Positions 32,843 through 41,803 are shown, counted from the stretch's first letter. The stretch: 64,000 nucleotides of DNA from Roseivirga ehrenbergii (GCF_001593005.1 NZ_LQZQ01000049.1:62001-126000); one strand, 5' to 3'. The notes: a model not told the origin generated them from the letters alone. Translations and numbers: made by a program.

Positions 32843-34042
32843 TTAAACTTTGGAAATGGTAAAAAGGAAAGTGCTTCCATTTCCTAACACAGATTCTACC
32901 CAAATGTTCCCATTATGTAGCTCTACTATTTTTTTACAGTTGGAAAGGCCAATTCCAGTACCCTCATATTTACTTCTATCATGTAACCTTCTAAAGATCA
33001 CAAAAATCTTCTCCTTATCATTTTCATCTATGCCAATACCATTGTCTTTTACAGAGAACAACCAGTCTTTTTCGCGTTCAGTGGCTGAAATTCTGATTTC
33101 AGGGATTATATCTTTATCCATAAATTTCATTGCATTGACAATCAAATTCTGAAAGAGCTGTCTCAGTTCGGTTTTATAGCCCCACACCACAGGTAAATCC
33201 TCAATTGTAATCTTCGCCTTGCTTTCATTTATAGTCAGTGAAATATCAGCTAAAACTTCTTTTACCACTTGGTTGCAATCCACTTCAGCAAAGTTGTCAA
33301 GCTTTCCGATTTTAGAATAATCTAATAAGCCTTTTACCAGCATTTGCATTCGCTTGGCGGACTCATTAATAAATTTAAGATAGGTGTCGGCTCTTTCATC
33401 TAAACGCCCTTTGAACTCGCTTTGAAAAAGCTGATTCATGCTAGTTAAAGTTCGCAATGGTTCCTGAAGATCGTGTGAAGCGATATAAGTAAATTGCTCT
33501 AATTCTTTGTTTTGCCTTTCTAATTCTTTGTTTTTGTTAAGCAGTGCTTGCTCATAATTGTTTCGTTCAATCTCATGCGCTACCCGAACTGCCACAATTT
33601 GCAGAATAGTCTCAATGGCCGAGGCGTTAGTGATTGGCTTCGTGTCTAATAAGGCAATTAAGCCTATTGCCTTTCCTTCAGAATCCCATAGTGGAATGCC
33701 AATGTAACTTTCAGCTTTTAGAGGTACCAACATGTCGTCTTCAGGAAATAGTTTCTGAATATTGTCGGAATAAACACACAGGTTTTTGCCTACTACGTTT
33801 TCGCAAGGAGTATTTTGAAGAGGGTATGAAATGTTGGTTTTTATCTCACCATTTGCATAAAATGTAATCGTCTCTACGCTCCCTTCTTCTTCACCAACCT
33901 TGTCAATTAGCACATAGGCCATATCTAATTTCTCGCCTAAAAATATTGCTAAGGAATCGTAGAAGGAATTTTCATTAATGGTCCATCCTTTTTGAGCAAT
34001 AAAGAATAGAGTCTCGTCAACTAGTTTCTTGTAGTCTTTCAC
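32843..34042 (-). CDS. GAF-domain sensor histidine kinase
   Basis: The 399-aa cytosolic kinase starts at a GTG (34042). It has a GAF-like sensor domain (about residues 10-160; YIGIPLWDSEGKAIGLIALL), a coiled coil (EQALLNKNKELERQNKELEQ), a HisKA domain with the phospho-acceptor in YIASHDLQEPLRTL (His near 186) and an HATPase domain (NLIVNAMKF, VKDNGIGIDENDKE, GTGIGLSNCKKIVE). There is no membrane segment, so the signal is probably cytosolic. It is followed by a single-domain response regulator. Light-responsive phytochrome-type kinases are similar in layout, but there is no chromophore Cys visible. Confidence 0.9.
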   Translation of the reverse strand: MKDYKKLVDETLFFIAQKGWTINENSFYDSLAIFLGEKLDMAYVLIDKVGEEEGSVETITFYANGEIKTNISYPLQNTPCENVVGKNLCVYSDNIQKLFPEDDMLVPLKAESYIGIPLWDSEGKAIGLIALLDTKPITNASAIETILQIVAVRVAHEIERNNYEQALLNKNKELERQNKELEQFTYIASHDLQEPLRTLTSMNQLFQSEFKGRLDERADTYLKFINESAKRMQMLVKGLLDYSKIGKLDNFAEVDCNQVVKEVLADISLTINESKAKITIEDLPVVWGYKTELRQLFQNLIVNAMKFMDKDIIPEIRISATEREKDWLFSVKDNGIGIDENDKEKIFVIFRRLHDRSKYEGTGIGLSNCKKIVELHNGNIWVESVLGNGSTFLFTISKV

Positions 34043-34223
34043 ATGTTTGATTTTGAATAAAATGTTGGAACTGCATTTCCATTTTCAACGATAATAAATA
34101 TAAGGGAATGAAGGGTTTATTTTGCTTAATGTATAATATTAAATTTAGTGCTAATTTGGTTTTGCTTCTTATCCTTTGTTTCCGAAACTCTTAATAAAAG
34201 CCAACAATGGTAGAAATTAGGTG

Positions 34224-34231
34224 TACCTTTG
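34224..34231 (+). promoter_or_regulatory. Bacteroidota -7 box for the 34367 helicase
   Basis: TACCTTTG followed by CCTCG matches TAnnTTTG with the usual GC-rich start region. No TTTG lies at the expected -33 spacing. The transcript would start near 34238 and have about 130 bases of 5' UTR. The rest of 34043-34223 shows nothing I can name. Confidence 0.55.
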
Positions 34232-34314
34232 CCTCGCACTTCGAAATGGCTTGTGAAATTGACCAGACATTTCTTCTGCTTAATATTTTAACATAGTCAA
34301 ATCATCAAGTGACA

Positions 34315-34337
34315 AGCTCCACCGTTTAGTGGGCGCT
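34315..34337 (+). promoter_or_regulatory. 5' UTR hairpin of the helicase mRNA
   Basis: AGC (34315-34317) and CCAC (34319-34322) can pair with GTGG (34329-34332) and GCT (34335-34337), with a CGTTTA loop. It lies 29 bases before the ATG. A long structured leader fits a cold-shock-type control of DEAD-box helicases, which is not shown. Confidence 0.3.
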
Positions 34338-34366
34338 CTCGTTCGCTTGTTTCGTAATTAATTTAT

Positions 34367-35827
34367 ATGTCATTTAAGTCATTAGGGCTTTCTGATTCGC
34401 TTTTACATGCGATCACAAAAAAGGGTTATACTGAGCCATCTCCCATCCAAACAAAAGCAATTCCCCCCATTTTAGAGCGAAAAGATATTCTAGCTTCTGC
34501 CCAAACCGGAACGGGAAAAACGGCAGGATTTACCTTACCTATGCTACAGATTTTATCTGAAAGCAAACAGCCTAAAAGAAGACCAATTAGGGCTTTGGTA
34601 TTAACACCCACGCGTGAGCTTGCTGCTCAGGTATATGAAAACGTAAAAGAGTATAGTGAATTCTTAAGCATCGAGTCTACCGTGATTTTTGGTGGAGTGA
34701 ATCAAAACCCTCAGGTACGTGCTTTGCGCAACGGAGTGGATATTTTGGTAGCCACCCCAGGTCGTTTACTCGATTTGTACAACCAAAGGGCTTTATCGTT
34801 AAGTCAGGTAGAAATTTTAGTTTTAGATGAAGCAGACAGAATGCTCGATATGGGCTTTTTGCGCGACATCAAAAAGATATTGGCATTAATGCCAGGAAAA
34901 CGTCAAAATCTATTGTTCTCAGCTACTTTCTCTACGGAAATTAAGCAGTTGGCCGGCAGTTTTATGACTGACCCAATTTTGGTGGAAGCTACACCAAAGA
35001 ACACCGCAGCGGAATTGGTGATTCAGAAGGTGTACCATGTAGATAAGGTGAAGAAAACTTCTTTAGTAACCAAGTTGATTTCTCAAGGCAACTGGAGTCA
35101 GGTGTTGATTTTCACAAGAACTAAACACGCGGCCAATAAGCTAAGCGAAAAGCTAACGAAAAATGGAATCGCCTCTTTAGCGATTCATGGTAACAAAAGC
35201 CAAGGCGCTAGAACCAAAGCTTTGGAAGGTTTTAAGAATGGAACGACCCGCGTATTAGTAGCGACTGATATCGCAGCCAGAGGTTTGGATATTCCTTTAT
35301 TGCCCCATGTAATCAACTTTGAGTTGCCGAACGTATCTGAAGATTACGTGCATAGAATTGGCCGTACAGGTAGGGCAGGAGCAAGTGGTGAAGCCATTTC
35401 TTTAGTCAGTCACGATGAGCATGATTTGGTGCATGGTATAGAGAAGCTCTTGAGACAAAAGCTTCAGATCGAGGTTATGGAAGGTTATGAGCCAAGTGCT
35501 GCACCACCTGCACCAAAAGACGAACCAAGAAGGTCGAGTGGAGGCAGAAAGCCAGACTTCCGTAAAGGAGGTTCAGGTGGAGGCCAGGGCCCACGTAGTG
35601 GCGGTCAAGGCGGGCAAAGAAGAACGGACGGACGAGATGGAGGTGACCGTAGAACTGAAGGAAAGAGTGGCGGATTCCGTAAATCTGGTGGAGGCCAACG
35701 TTCTAGTGGTGGCGGAACGCCAAGAGGAAACTCTAGCGGCCCACGTTCAGGTGGTGGAGCTCCAAGAGGTAATTCTGGTGGCCAACGCAGCGGAAACTCA
35801 AGGCCGAATAAAGGAAATAGAGATTAG
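34367..35827 (+). CDS. DEAD-box RNA helicase with RG-rich C-terminal tail
   Basis: The 486-aa helicase has all core motifs: Q motif ([12 protein letters not shown], about 21-32), AQTGTGKT (45-52), PTREL (81-85), ATPGRLLD (129-136), DEAD (154-157), SAT (185-187), [12 protein letters not shown] and [10 protein letters not shown]. From about residue 380 it has a Gly/Arg/Ser-rich tail with many RGG-, RSGG- and GGQR-like repeats, an RNA-binding and phase-separation-prone tail common in RhlE/CsdA-type enzymes. Likely roles are rRNA assembly and growth in the cold. The ORF at 35487-35834 in another frame is a by-product of the repetitive tail. It is monocistronic with promoter and terminator. Confidence 0.94.
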   Translation: MSFKSLGLSDSLLHAITKKGYTEPSPIQTKAIPPILERKDILASAQTGTGKTAGFTLPMLQILSESKQPKRRPIRALVLTPTRELAAQVYENVKEYSEFLSIESTVIFGGVNQNPQVRALRNGVDILVATPGRLLDLYNQRALSLSQVEILVLDEADRMLDMGFLRDIKKILALMPGKRQNLLFSATFSTEIKQLAGSFMTDPILVEATPKNTAAELVIQKVYHVDKVKKTSLVTKLISQGNWSQVLIFTRTKHAANKLSEKLTKNGIASLAIHGNKSQGARTKALEGFKNGTTRVLVATDIAARGLDIPLLPHVINFELPNVSEDYVHRIGRTGRAGASGEAISLVSHDEHDLVHGIEKLLRQKLQIEVMEGYEPSAAPPAPKDEPRRSSGGRKPDFRKGGSGGGQGPRSGGQGGQRRTDGRDGGDRRTEGKSGGFRKSGGGQRSSGGGTPRGNSSGPRSGGGAPRGNSGGQRSGNSRPNKGNRD

Positions 35828-35858
35828 GGCTTAAACCCTTGATCAAGCAAAATATAAG

Positions 35859-35890
35859 GTCTGCTGATTTATTTCAGCAGACTTTTTATT
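35859..35890 (+). terminator. Terminator after the helicase gene
   Basis: GTCTGCTGA (35859-35867) and TCAGCAGAC (35874-35882) form a perfect 9-bp stem with a 6-base loop, followed by TTTTTATTG. Confidence 0.88.
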
Positions 35891-35966
35891 GTTTGGAGAT
35901 AGCCTGAGGTTTACTGAATTTGCTCGAAAAAACTTTAGGCAGGACACAAATGAAATCAGCTCTTTT

Positions 35967-36548
35967 TCAATTCCTATTTAAATACACCTTTGTTCTTTCA
36001 GGTAATTTTGTGGTGCTGTATTCAAAGTCAGAGTTCCACTCAATTGTACAAATGTTAAAGCCATCGAAGCATTCTGTGGGAGTGAGACCATAAGCTCTTA
36101 ATGTAATTAGAAAGCGCTCTAAGCCACCAAAAGGATAGTTGCCAGTGGAGAATTCAATAATTCCCGATTGTGCATTGAGCTTTTCAATTTTGTCCATATC
36201 CACTTCGAAATCGAATTCTAAATAATTGAAGATGGACAGTGTTTCTTGAATGCCAAGTGCACCTAGTTTCTCATTGTCCACTTGAAGGTAGCTTTGCAGA
36301 AATTCATTTACATAGGCTGGTATTATGGCTAAGTACCTGCGCTCTTCTGGTGCTTGGTCTAAAAATGTAGATAGTTTTTCTACCGTATCATCTACTTCCG
36401 CTTGCGTCATGCCACCCCAATCAAACTCGGGGCCGTCCTCTTCTTCAAATTCAAATTCAGGCTGTCTTACCTTAACCATGTGGTCATACAGCTTTTCAAA
36501 ATCTTGATAATTTGAACTGTCTTGAATATTGAATTTGATGTAAAGCAT
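35967..36548 (-). CDS. Protein of unknown function
   Basis: I do not recognise the family of this 193-aa protein. It starts MLYIKFNIQDSSNYQDFEKL and has an acidic stretch (EFEFEEEDGPEFDW), a helical middle and a C-terminal beta-rich half (LERFLITLRAYGLTPTECFDGF). There is no signal peptide or membrane segment, so it is probably cytosolic. It lies alone between the helicase (convergent) and the paralogue operon; a 113-base gap separates it from the last paralogue stop. Confidence 0.7.
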   Translation of the reverse strand: MLYIKFNIQDSSNYQDFEKLYDHMVKVRQPEFEFEEEDGPEFDWGGMTQAEVDDTVEKLSTFLDQAPEERRYLAIIPAYVNEFLQSYLQVDNEKLGALGIQETLSIFNYLEFDFEVDMDKIEKLNAQSGIIEFSTGNYPFGGLERFLITLRAYGLTPTECFDGFNICTIEWNSDFEYSTTKLPERTKVYLNRN

Positions 36549-36661
36549 TTAATAGGTGGTGGTTTTTTAATCGAAGTTTAATGATAGTGGAAAATAACTT
36601 ACCTACTGAAATTTAAGGCAATAGAACCGTTTCTTTTCCTGAGCATACGAAGAATCTAAAA

Positions 36662-37366
36662 CTACACCGCTACCTCAGGCATATACTTTGCCCATTTTTC
36701 GTTGACCGTAGCAATGCCCCATTTCATTAAATCATAATTGATGAAAACAGTAAGTGAGGTTAATACAAAGCCAGCTATAAATACATAAGGAAAAGCTGAA
36801 GAGCCTTGCTCATAAAGTGTTTTTGTTACTAAACCGAACCCTTGGCCAAAAACGAATTGAGTTATATATAGGCCATAAGTGCTCATTTTAGCAAAACTAG
36901 ATCGCTTTTCCCATCGCTTCATTTGCTTTCTAAATATGGAATAAGGAATTACTGCTAAAAGGAATCCATAGATAAGGAAGCCCGATTGGAGAAACATTCC
37001 TTTATCGTTTTGTGGGTATTGGGTTAGAAGAAAGTAGCCTATTATAGCCAATCCCATGGGTATAAGTATTTTGGAACTGTTGAAATAGGATAGGAGCTCC
37101 TTGAAGAATTGTCGCTTGAAACGCTGAAGCAAACCGCCTTCGATTGATTCTGCCAAAGTAGATAAGCCGTAAATCCCGAAGGATGCATGAGCTTTGGTAA
37201 TGGCCAAATCAAAGTTCATATCTGGCTTTTCTTCAAGCAATGCTTCTACCTTACTGGCCATATGGTCAAGTGCTTCCATTTCCACTTCAATGGTGTTAAA
37301 GCCACGCTTGTTGATAAAAGTCCTAATGGCTGCAATCTGTTCTTGAGTAAGAGGTGTACTAGGCAT
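36662..37366 (-). CDS. Paralogue 7 of the PadR-linked membrane family
   Basis: The 234-aa protein has a soluble helical N-terminal domain of about 90 aa with the invariant pair in EALDHMASKVEAL (Asp34-His35). Four hydrophobic helices follow (about 105-125, 130-150, 170-190, 200-220). Residues 19-65 are nearly identical to paralogue 6, also in DNA, while the membrane half is unrelated in detail. It overlaps paralogue 6 by 8 bases and is the last gene of the run. Family function is unknown; the architecture suggests a small sensory or scaffolding membrane protein. Confidence 0.85.
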   Translation of the reverse strand: MPSTPLTQEQIAAIRTFINKRGFNTIEVEMEALDHMASKVEALLEEKPDMNFDLAITKAHASFGIYGLSTLAESIEGGLLQRFKRQFFKELLSYFNSSKILIPMGLAIIGYFLLTQYPQNDKGMFLQSGFLIYGFLLAVIPYSIFRKQMKRWEKRSSFAKMSTYGLYITQFVFGQGFGLVTKTLYEQGSSAFPYVFIAGFVLTSLTVFINYDLMKWGIATVNEKWAKYMPEVAV

Positions 37367-38039
37367 ATTTTAAATATTTCTCTTCAGTGAAAGCGATTGC
37401 CTCTTTTATAATGGCAAAGTTGATCAAAGCTATTAAACTGAGCTTCAGGATTACGAATGTAAATATGATTTGTAATAATAGTGGAGACAGTGTGCCAAAT
37501 TCAAGTACGAACCTCGTGATGTAGAATATGATTAGGCTTGCTCCACTGGTTCCTGCAAAAGTGTTTGATATCACAAACGATCTCTTGCCCCATTTCCTTT
37601 TTGTTTTTATGAAATAGATAGATGGAAGAATGATCATGGTTAGGACAACCGAAAAAATGAAAACAACCATAGCTTCTTCAGACCATGGTAGGTTTAATAA
37701 AAATTTTTGAATGAGAAATGCGACTGAGATTATGGCTAAAGTTATTAAAAGCTTAGGGCCTTTTAGATAATCGCGGAGTACAGCCTTGCGGATTTTTTTA
37801 GATCGCTCTTTACACCCAGCAAAAATAGCTTCTTCAAAAGTAGCAAAACCAAAAATGCCTAAGTCTGCATGAGCTTTGGTAATGGCCAAATCAAAGTTCA
37901 TATCTGGCTTTTCTTCAAGCAATGCTTCTACCTTACTGGCCATATGGTCAAGTGCTTCCATTTCTACTTCAATGGTATTGAAGCCACGTTTGTTAATAAA
38001 CGCCTTGATTTGGTCAATTTGATTAACGGTAAGCGACAT
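37359..38039 (-). CDS. Paralogue 6 of the PadR-linked membrane family
   Basis: The 226-aa protein has the same N-terminal domain (Asp31-His32 in EALDHMASKVEAL) and then hydrophobic helices (LLITLAIISVAFLIQKFLL, AMVVFIFSVVLTMIILPSIY and others). It overlaps paralogue 5 by 17 bases and paralogue 7 by 8. The DNA encoding residues about 14-60 matches paralogue 7 almost base for base. No catalytic motif other than the Asp-His pair stands out. Confidence 0.85.
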   Translation of the reverse strand: MSLTVNQIDQIKAFINKRGFNTIEVEMEALDHMASKVEALLEEKPDMNFDLAITKAHADLGIFGFATFEEAIFAGCKERSKKIRKAVLRDYLKGPKLLITLAIISVAFLIQKFLLNLPWSEEAMVVFIFSVVLTMIILPSIYFIKTKRKWGKRSFVISNTFAGTSGASLIIFYITRFVLEFGTLSPLLLQIIFTFVILKLSLIALINFAIIKEAIAFTEEKYLKYA

Positions 38040-38667
38040 GGTTTTTGATGTTTTTATAGTGCTTTTTTATTACGTTAAAGGCCAAATACAGTCCAGTGAA
38101 AATGATGGCGAAGTAGATTGGATAATAAAACGGTGTTGTTTTTAAAGAAGTAGGAACAAGCCTTTCATCTACAAATCCGAAAATGATGATGTATAGAAAT
38201 ACGCCATTACAACTTCCAATAAAACTCGTGTAGTTATAGGGTTTGAACCTCCTATCAAAAAGGGATATAAGCAGAGGTAATAATATTGCGCAAATACTCA
38301 GTGTTTTAAAGAGTTTAATAAGCCATATGGCATCTGTTAGCCCGTTAAAAATAAGGTATAACGAAAAGAACAGTCCAACTGGAATAAAAGCGTGAACAGT
38401 TTTTAACATGTTCATTAATTCTTTAAAAATGGATTTATGTACACCGTATGTGGCTGCTTTGGTTCTTGAACGCTGAATGGACCGGCAATTAATGGACTCA
38501 ATGATTTGGCTAAAAGCAGAAGAGAATGAAATTTGGTCCTCATCCATTTTAGTTTCAATGGCCGATGCAATGTGGTCAACTAGCTCATGCTGTACATCAT
38601 AGTACCAAATATTTTGGTCCTTTACATACGATCTAATATGCTCAATTTGATAGTGCGCTAGTTTCAT
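38023..38667 (-). CDS. Paralogue 5 of the PadR-linked membrane family
   Basis: The 214-aa protein starts MKLAHYQIEHIRSYVKDQNI with the Asp31-His32 pair in ELVDHIASAIETK. The linker after it lacks the FGG motif of paralogues 1-4. About four membrane helices follow (FIPVGLFFSLYLIFNGL, LFKTLSICAILLPLLISL, NGVFLYIIIFGFV, YPIYFAIIFTGLYLAF). It is 12 bases after paralogue 4 and overlaps paralogue 6 by 17 bases. Confidence 0.83.
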   Translation of the reverse strand: MKLAHYQIEHIRSYVKDQNIWYYDVQHELVDHIASAIETKMDEDQISFSSAFSQIIESINCRSIQRSRTKAATYGVHKSIFKELMNMLKTVHAFIPVGLFFSLYLIFNGLTDAIWLIKLFKTLSICAILLPLLISLFDRRFKPYNYTSFIGSCNGVFLYIIIFGFVDERLVPTSLKTTPFYYPIYFAIIFTGLYLAFNVIKKHYKNIKNHVAYR

Positions 38668-38679
38668 ATCAGTTCAACT

Positions 38680-39393
38680 TTAAGGTTGGGTAATAAGCTT
38701 AGAGGTGATTTTTTTGTTTATGGTGGTTTTACGCCAAATTATTTCAAGGCAAACCCAACCATATATAATTACCAGAAAAGTGACTATAGAAAGCATTGTG
38801 GTGTTCGTTTCTATAGTTTTCAACAAACTAAAATGCTCACCATATAAAATTCGACTTGTGATATCAGGTAAACCCTGTACAACTCCCACAAAGAAAGCGG
38901 TTAAAATAACCACCATTTGATTTGTATAGCTACTATAGAAAGGAAGTTTTTGTTTTTTGCATTTTAGTTTAAAGCGCCAGCTGACAATATTTGAAATAAG
39001 GAAAGGCAAACAAGAGGCTAATACTAGTAATGTAGAGATGGACGATTTCGAAAACCGCATTTCGTTAAGTAATAGAATTATACCCAGAAGAAGAGTACTC
39101 TTTAATAATCCTACTGGTGTTGAAAAGAAGGAAATGTAATTCCTAAGTGCTTCCTTGTAAATTCCCTTTCTTACAAACCTTCTCTGCCTCTGTATTTCTA
39201 CAAGTATTCCTTGTTCTCCACCAAATCTTGGGGGCATAACCACTTCTAAGAACTCCTGAATACCCAATGATTGGTCTGCTCTGTCACCATACGCTGTTGC
39301 AATGTGGTCATACAGTTCGTTGTAGAACTCTACCTCATCAACCTCCAAATCTGCAAGGTACAGCTGTATGGCTTTCGCTTCTAGTGCTGTCAT
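38680..39393 (-). CDS. Paralogue 4 of the PadR-linked membrane family
   Basis: The 237-aa protein has the pair Asp29-His30 in NELYDHIATAYG and the linker motif PPRFGGEQGI, then membrane helices from about residue 105 (LLKSTLLLGIILLL, LLVLASCLPFLISNI, MVVILTAFFVGVVQGL, LSIVTFLVIIYGWVCLEI). It overlaps paralogue 3 by 4 bases. It is the most diverged of the four copies with the FGG motif. Confidence 0.84.
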   Translation of the reverse strand: MTALEAKAIQLYLADLEVDEVEFYNELYDHIATAYGDRADQSLGIQEFLEVVMPPRFGGEQGILVEIQRQRRFVRKGIYKEALRNYISFFSTPVGLLKSTLLLGIILLLNEMRFSKSSISTLLVLASCLPFLISNIVSWRFKLKCKKQKLPFYSSYTNQMVVILTAFFVGVVQGLPDITSRILYGEHFSLLKTIETNTTMLSIVTFLVIIYGWVCLEIIWRKTTINKKITSKLITQP

Positions 39394-40076
39394 GCCACCT
39401 CCAGTTTAAAGATGAACTGCTCTTTCGTAAGCTTTAGGCAGGTAAAGCCATAAAGTAGTGCAAAAGCACATAGGAAAGTACTTAGCCAGATGTTTTCCGA
39501 GATGAAATGTTTAAACACATCTCGACCAATAACCACAGGCACAATTAGGTTTCCGAAGATATTCATTAATGAGAAAGGCAAATGAACGAGCAACATCAAT
39601 GAACTATTCAGGTCGGAGTTTCTATAATTTCTATTATTCCTTTTACAGTCTCTGTGAAAACTGATTGCACCGTAGGCTAATATGATGAAAGGTAATAGAA
39701 AGCCTAAGGCAAGAGTAGCCACTATAGTAAACTTAGTTCCGAGTTGAATAAAGCTGGTTTGAACGAGAATGAAGCTTACCATTACAATACCAATTGCAGG
39801 CCAACCAAACAGGCTAAAGAAGATTTCCTTCATCCTCTTCCAGATCATTTTAGATCGTGCTTTTCTTTGGTTTAGCACTATTTTTTTGATTCCTTTTGCT
39901 CCTCCAAAAGAAGGTTGAATTACCTCTCTCAAATAAGTACTTACATCTTCTGGTTTGTCCTTTTCAATTGCTGTGGCAATATGATCATAAAATTCCTCGA
40001 AAGGCTCTTGATGTCCAATGCCTACACCCTTGAGGTACTTCACCAATATGTCGTGCTGTTCGGTAGTTAGGCTCAT
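39390..40076 (-). CDS. Paralogue 3 of the PadR-linked membrane family
   Basis: The 228-aa protein has Asp31-His32 in EEFYDHIATAIEKD and QPSFGGAKGIKKI, followed by four helices (FFSLFGWPAIGIVMVSFIL, VATLALGFLLPFIILAYGA, LVHLPFSLMNIFGNLIVPV, STFLCAFALLYGFTCLKL). The N-terminal third is almost identical to paralogue 2 at protein and DNA level. It overlaps paralogue 2 and paralogue 4 by 4 bases each, consistent with translational coupling. Confidence 0.86.
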   Translation of the reverse strand: MSLTTEQHDILVKYLKGVGIGHQEPFEEFYDHIATAIEKDKPEDVSTYLREVIQPSFGGAKGIKKIVLNQRKARSKMIWKRMKEIFFSLFGWPAIGIVMVSFILVQTSFIQLGTKFTIVATLALGFLLPFIILAYGAISFHRDCKRNNRNYRNSDLNSSLMLLVHLPFSLMNIFGNLIVPVVIGRDVFKHFISENIWLSTFLCAFALLYGFTCLKLTKEQFIFKLEVA

Positions 40077-40759
40077 CTCACTGTCAATTTAAACGTGAAC
40101 TTCTCTTTAAAAAGTTTAAGACAGGTAAAGCCAAATAACAAGACTAGTGTAGAAAAACATACGGTTATTGCTGGGTAAGCGGTTAGAAACTGACCGAAGT
40201 TATCTCTGCCAATAAATATTGGAATCAGGAGGTTTCCTACAATACTCAAGGCATTAAATGGAATCACCATAAGCAATAGAATTGAAGAGTTCAGGTCGTT
40301 AGTTGTATAAGGTAGTTGCTGCTTTTTACAATCCTTGTAAAATGAAAATACACCGTACATCATGACGGAGGCTGGAATAAAGAGACCTAAAATTGCTGCG
40401 TAAATGAGTACATACTTTTCGTCAAATTGATTTGATAAGGTTTGGAGTAATATAAAAGACACCATAACAAAGCCTATGGCTGGCCAGCCAAATAGGCTAA
40501 GGAAGATTTCTTTTGCCCGTTTCAAAATTGCAATCCTCCTGATTTTACTCTGTTCATTCACTACATTCAGCATGCCCTGAACCCCACCAAAAGAGGGTTG
40601 AATTACCTCTCTCAAATAAGTACTTATATCTTCAGGTTTGTCCTTTTCAATTGACGTAGCAATATGATCATAAAATTCCTCGAAAGGCTCTTGATGTCCA
40701 ATGCCTACATCTTTGAGGTATTTCACCAATATGTCGTGCTGTGCGGTGGTGAGGCTCAT
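40073..40759 (-). CDS. Paralogue 2 of the PadR-linked membrane family
   Basis: The 228-aa protein is the closest relative of paralogue 3 (MSLTTAQHDILVKYLKDVGI; Asp31-His32; QPSFGGVQGM). It has the same length and helix layout but its membrane half is clearly diverged (AAILGLFIPASVMMYGVF; LLMVIPFNALSIVGNLLI). The pair probably arose by tandem duplication, with later exchange of the N-terminal part. It overlaps both neighbours by 4 bases. Confidence 0.86.
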   Translation of the reverse strand: MSLTTAQHDILVKYLKDVGIGHQEPFEEFYDHIATSIEKDKPEDISTYLREVIQPSFGGVQGMLNVVNEQSKIRRIAILKRAKEIFLSLFGWPAIGFVMVSFILLQTLSNQFDEKYVLIYAAILGLFIPASVMMYGVFSFYKDCKKQQLPYTTNDLNSSILLLMVIPFNALSIVGNLLIPIFIGRDNFGQFLTAYPAITVCFSTLVLLFGFTCLKLFKEKFTFKLTVR

Positions 40760-41454
40760 GTGGTCAGCAGTTTGGTTTTGAAATCGTGCTTCATTACGGT
40801 GAGCATGGTGTAGCAGTAAAGCGCAGCAAGTCCAATTAGGGTAGCCTGAAACAAAGGTACTTCAGTGTAGAGTTGGTTAAACTCGATATGATTTTCTAAA
40901 CTTCTGTATGTAAGGTGGCCTAAATTATAGAGCAAATACAGTGAAATCGTTGAGTAAGTCATAATAATACTGTTGCGCAGGTTCCTGTAATAACCAGGCT
41001 TATTTTCTCGAATCGATTTTTTGAACTGATAGTGTTTGTGAATAACAACCGCCATAGGCAAGGCAAAGCAGGCAATAATTAAACTGACCATTATGGTTAG
41101 GTTTTGAGTGGTTGCCATTAAGCCCCAAGCGGCAAGGAATATGCCCAAAGAATAAAGCAAGTTTATTCCTTTAAAAGCCGATAGGCCAGTAATGAACACT
41201 CGTTTGCTGACATTCCAGCCAATGGCTTTTTCATGTTTTTTGATCACCTTTTTGAAGCCGCCTACACCGCCAAATTCAGGCTGAAGACGATGCCAAATAT
41301 GTGTTTTAATCTCCAACTCAGGTTCTTTTTGGAGTTGTGTCTCATAGGAGCACACAATATGATCGTAGAACTCCTCGAATAACTCTTGAGAATCAATGTC
41401 TAAATGCTGAAGGTAGAAGACTACCTGCTCGTGCTGCTCTACCGTTAATTTCAT
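40756..41454 (-). CDS. Paralogue 1 of the PadR-linked membrane family
   Basis: This 232-aa protein is the first paralogue after the PadR gene. It has MKLTVEQHEQVVFYLQHLDI, Asp31-His32 in EEFYDHIVCSYE, and QPEFGGVGGFKKVI. Membrane helices follow (YSLGIFLAAWGLMATTQ, IMVSLIIACFALPMAVVI, SIIMTYSTISLYLLYNL, LFQATLIGLAALYCYTML). Its ATG overlaps the padR stop by 4 bases, so regulator and first membrane protein are translated together. This links the family to PadR control. Confidence 0.86.
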   Translation of the reverse strand: MKLTVEQHEQVVFYLQHLDIDSQELFEEFYDHIVCSYETQLQKEPELEIKTHIWHRLQPEFGGVGGFKKVIKKHEKAIGWNVSKRVFITGLSAFKGINLLYSLGIFLAAWGLMATTQNLTIMVSLIIACFALPMAVVIHKHYQFKKSIRENKPGYYRNLRNSIIMTYSTISLYLLYNLGHLTYRSLENHIEFNQLYTEVPLFQATLIGLAALYCYTMLTVMKHDFKTKLLTT

Positions 41455-41789
41455 CCCATACCTAATTTAGGGTTCAACAACTTTTGTAAATTCAATAGGA
41501 ACTCTTCCAGTTCGGCCACTTTGGTTTGGGCTTCGGCATTACCTTCTTTGGTAAGGGAGTAGTATTTTCGGATGCGATTATCTACCTTTTGTGTTTCGGT
41601 AGAAAGCATTCCTTCTGCTTCTAGTTTATGAAGGGTAGGGTATAAGGCACCTTCCGTGATTTTGAATTCACCCGCGGTAATTTCCTTTACGCGTTGTGTG
41701 ATTTCATAACCGTACATTTTTTCGTTCTCTTCCAGCAGCTTGAGAACAATGGTGGCCAGACTTCCTTTTAATAGTTTACTCGATGACAT
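41451..41789 (-). CDS. PadR family transcriptional regulator
   Basis: I start at the ATG at 41789 (MSSSKLLKGSLATIVLKLLE); an upstream TTG at 41795 is in frame but unlikely. The 112-aa winged-helix protein has EKMYGYEITQRVKEITAGEFKI (helix-turn-helix) and EGALYPTLHKLEAEGML (wing), then a dimer helix. PadR proteins are usually repressors of membrane or detoxification genes. It overlaps paralogue 1 by 4 bases. A perfect 24-bp palindrome lies 15 bases upstream of the start, so autoregulation is likely. Confidence 0.92.
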   Translation of the reverse strand: MSSSKLLKGSLATIVLKLLEENEKMYGYEITQRVKEITAGEFKITEGALYPTLHKLEAEGMLSTETQKVDNRIRKYYSLTKEGNAEAQTKVAELEEFLLNLQKLLNPKLGMG

Positions 41790-41803
41790 ACACAAGTATA
41801 CAT

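Noticed and set aside
35487-35834. 115-aa ORF within the helicase gene
   Set aside because: It is a second frame through the Gly/Arg-rich tail; the helicase frame is the real one.
41790-41795. TTG start for the PadR protein
   Set aside because: It adds two residues of no apparent use; the ATG at 41789 is the normal start.
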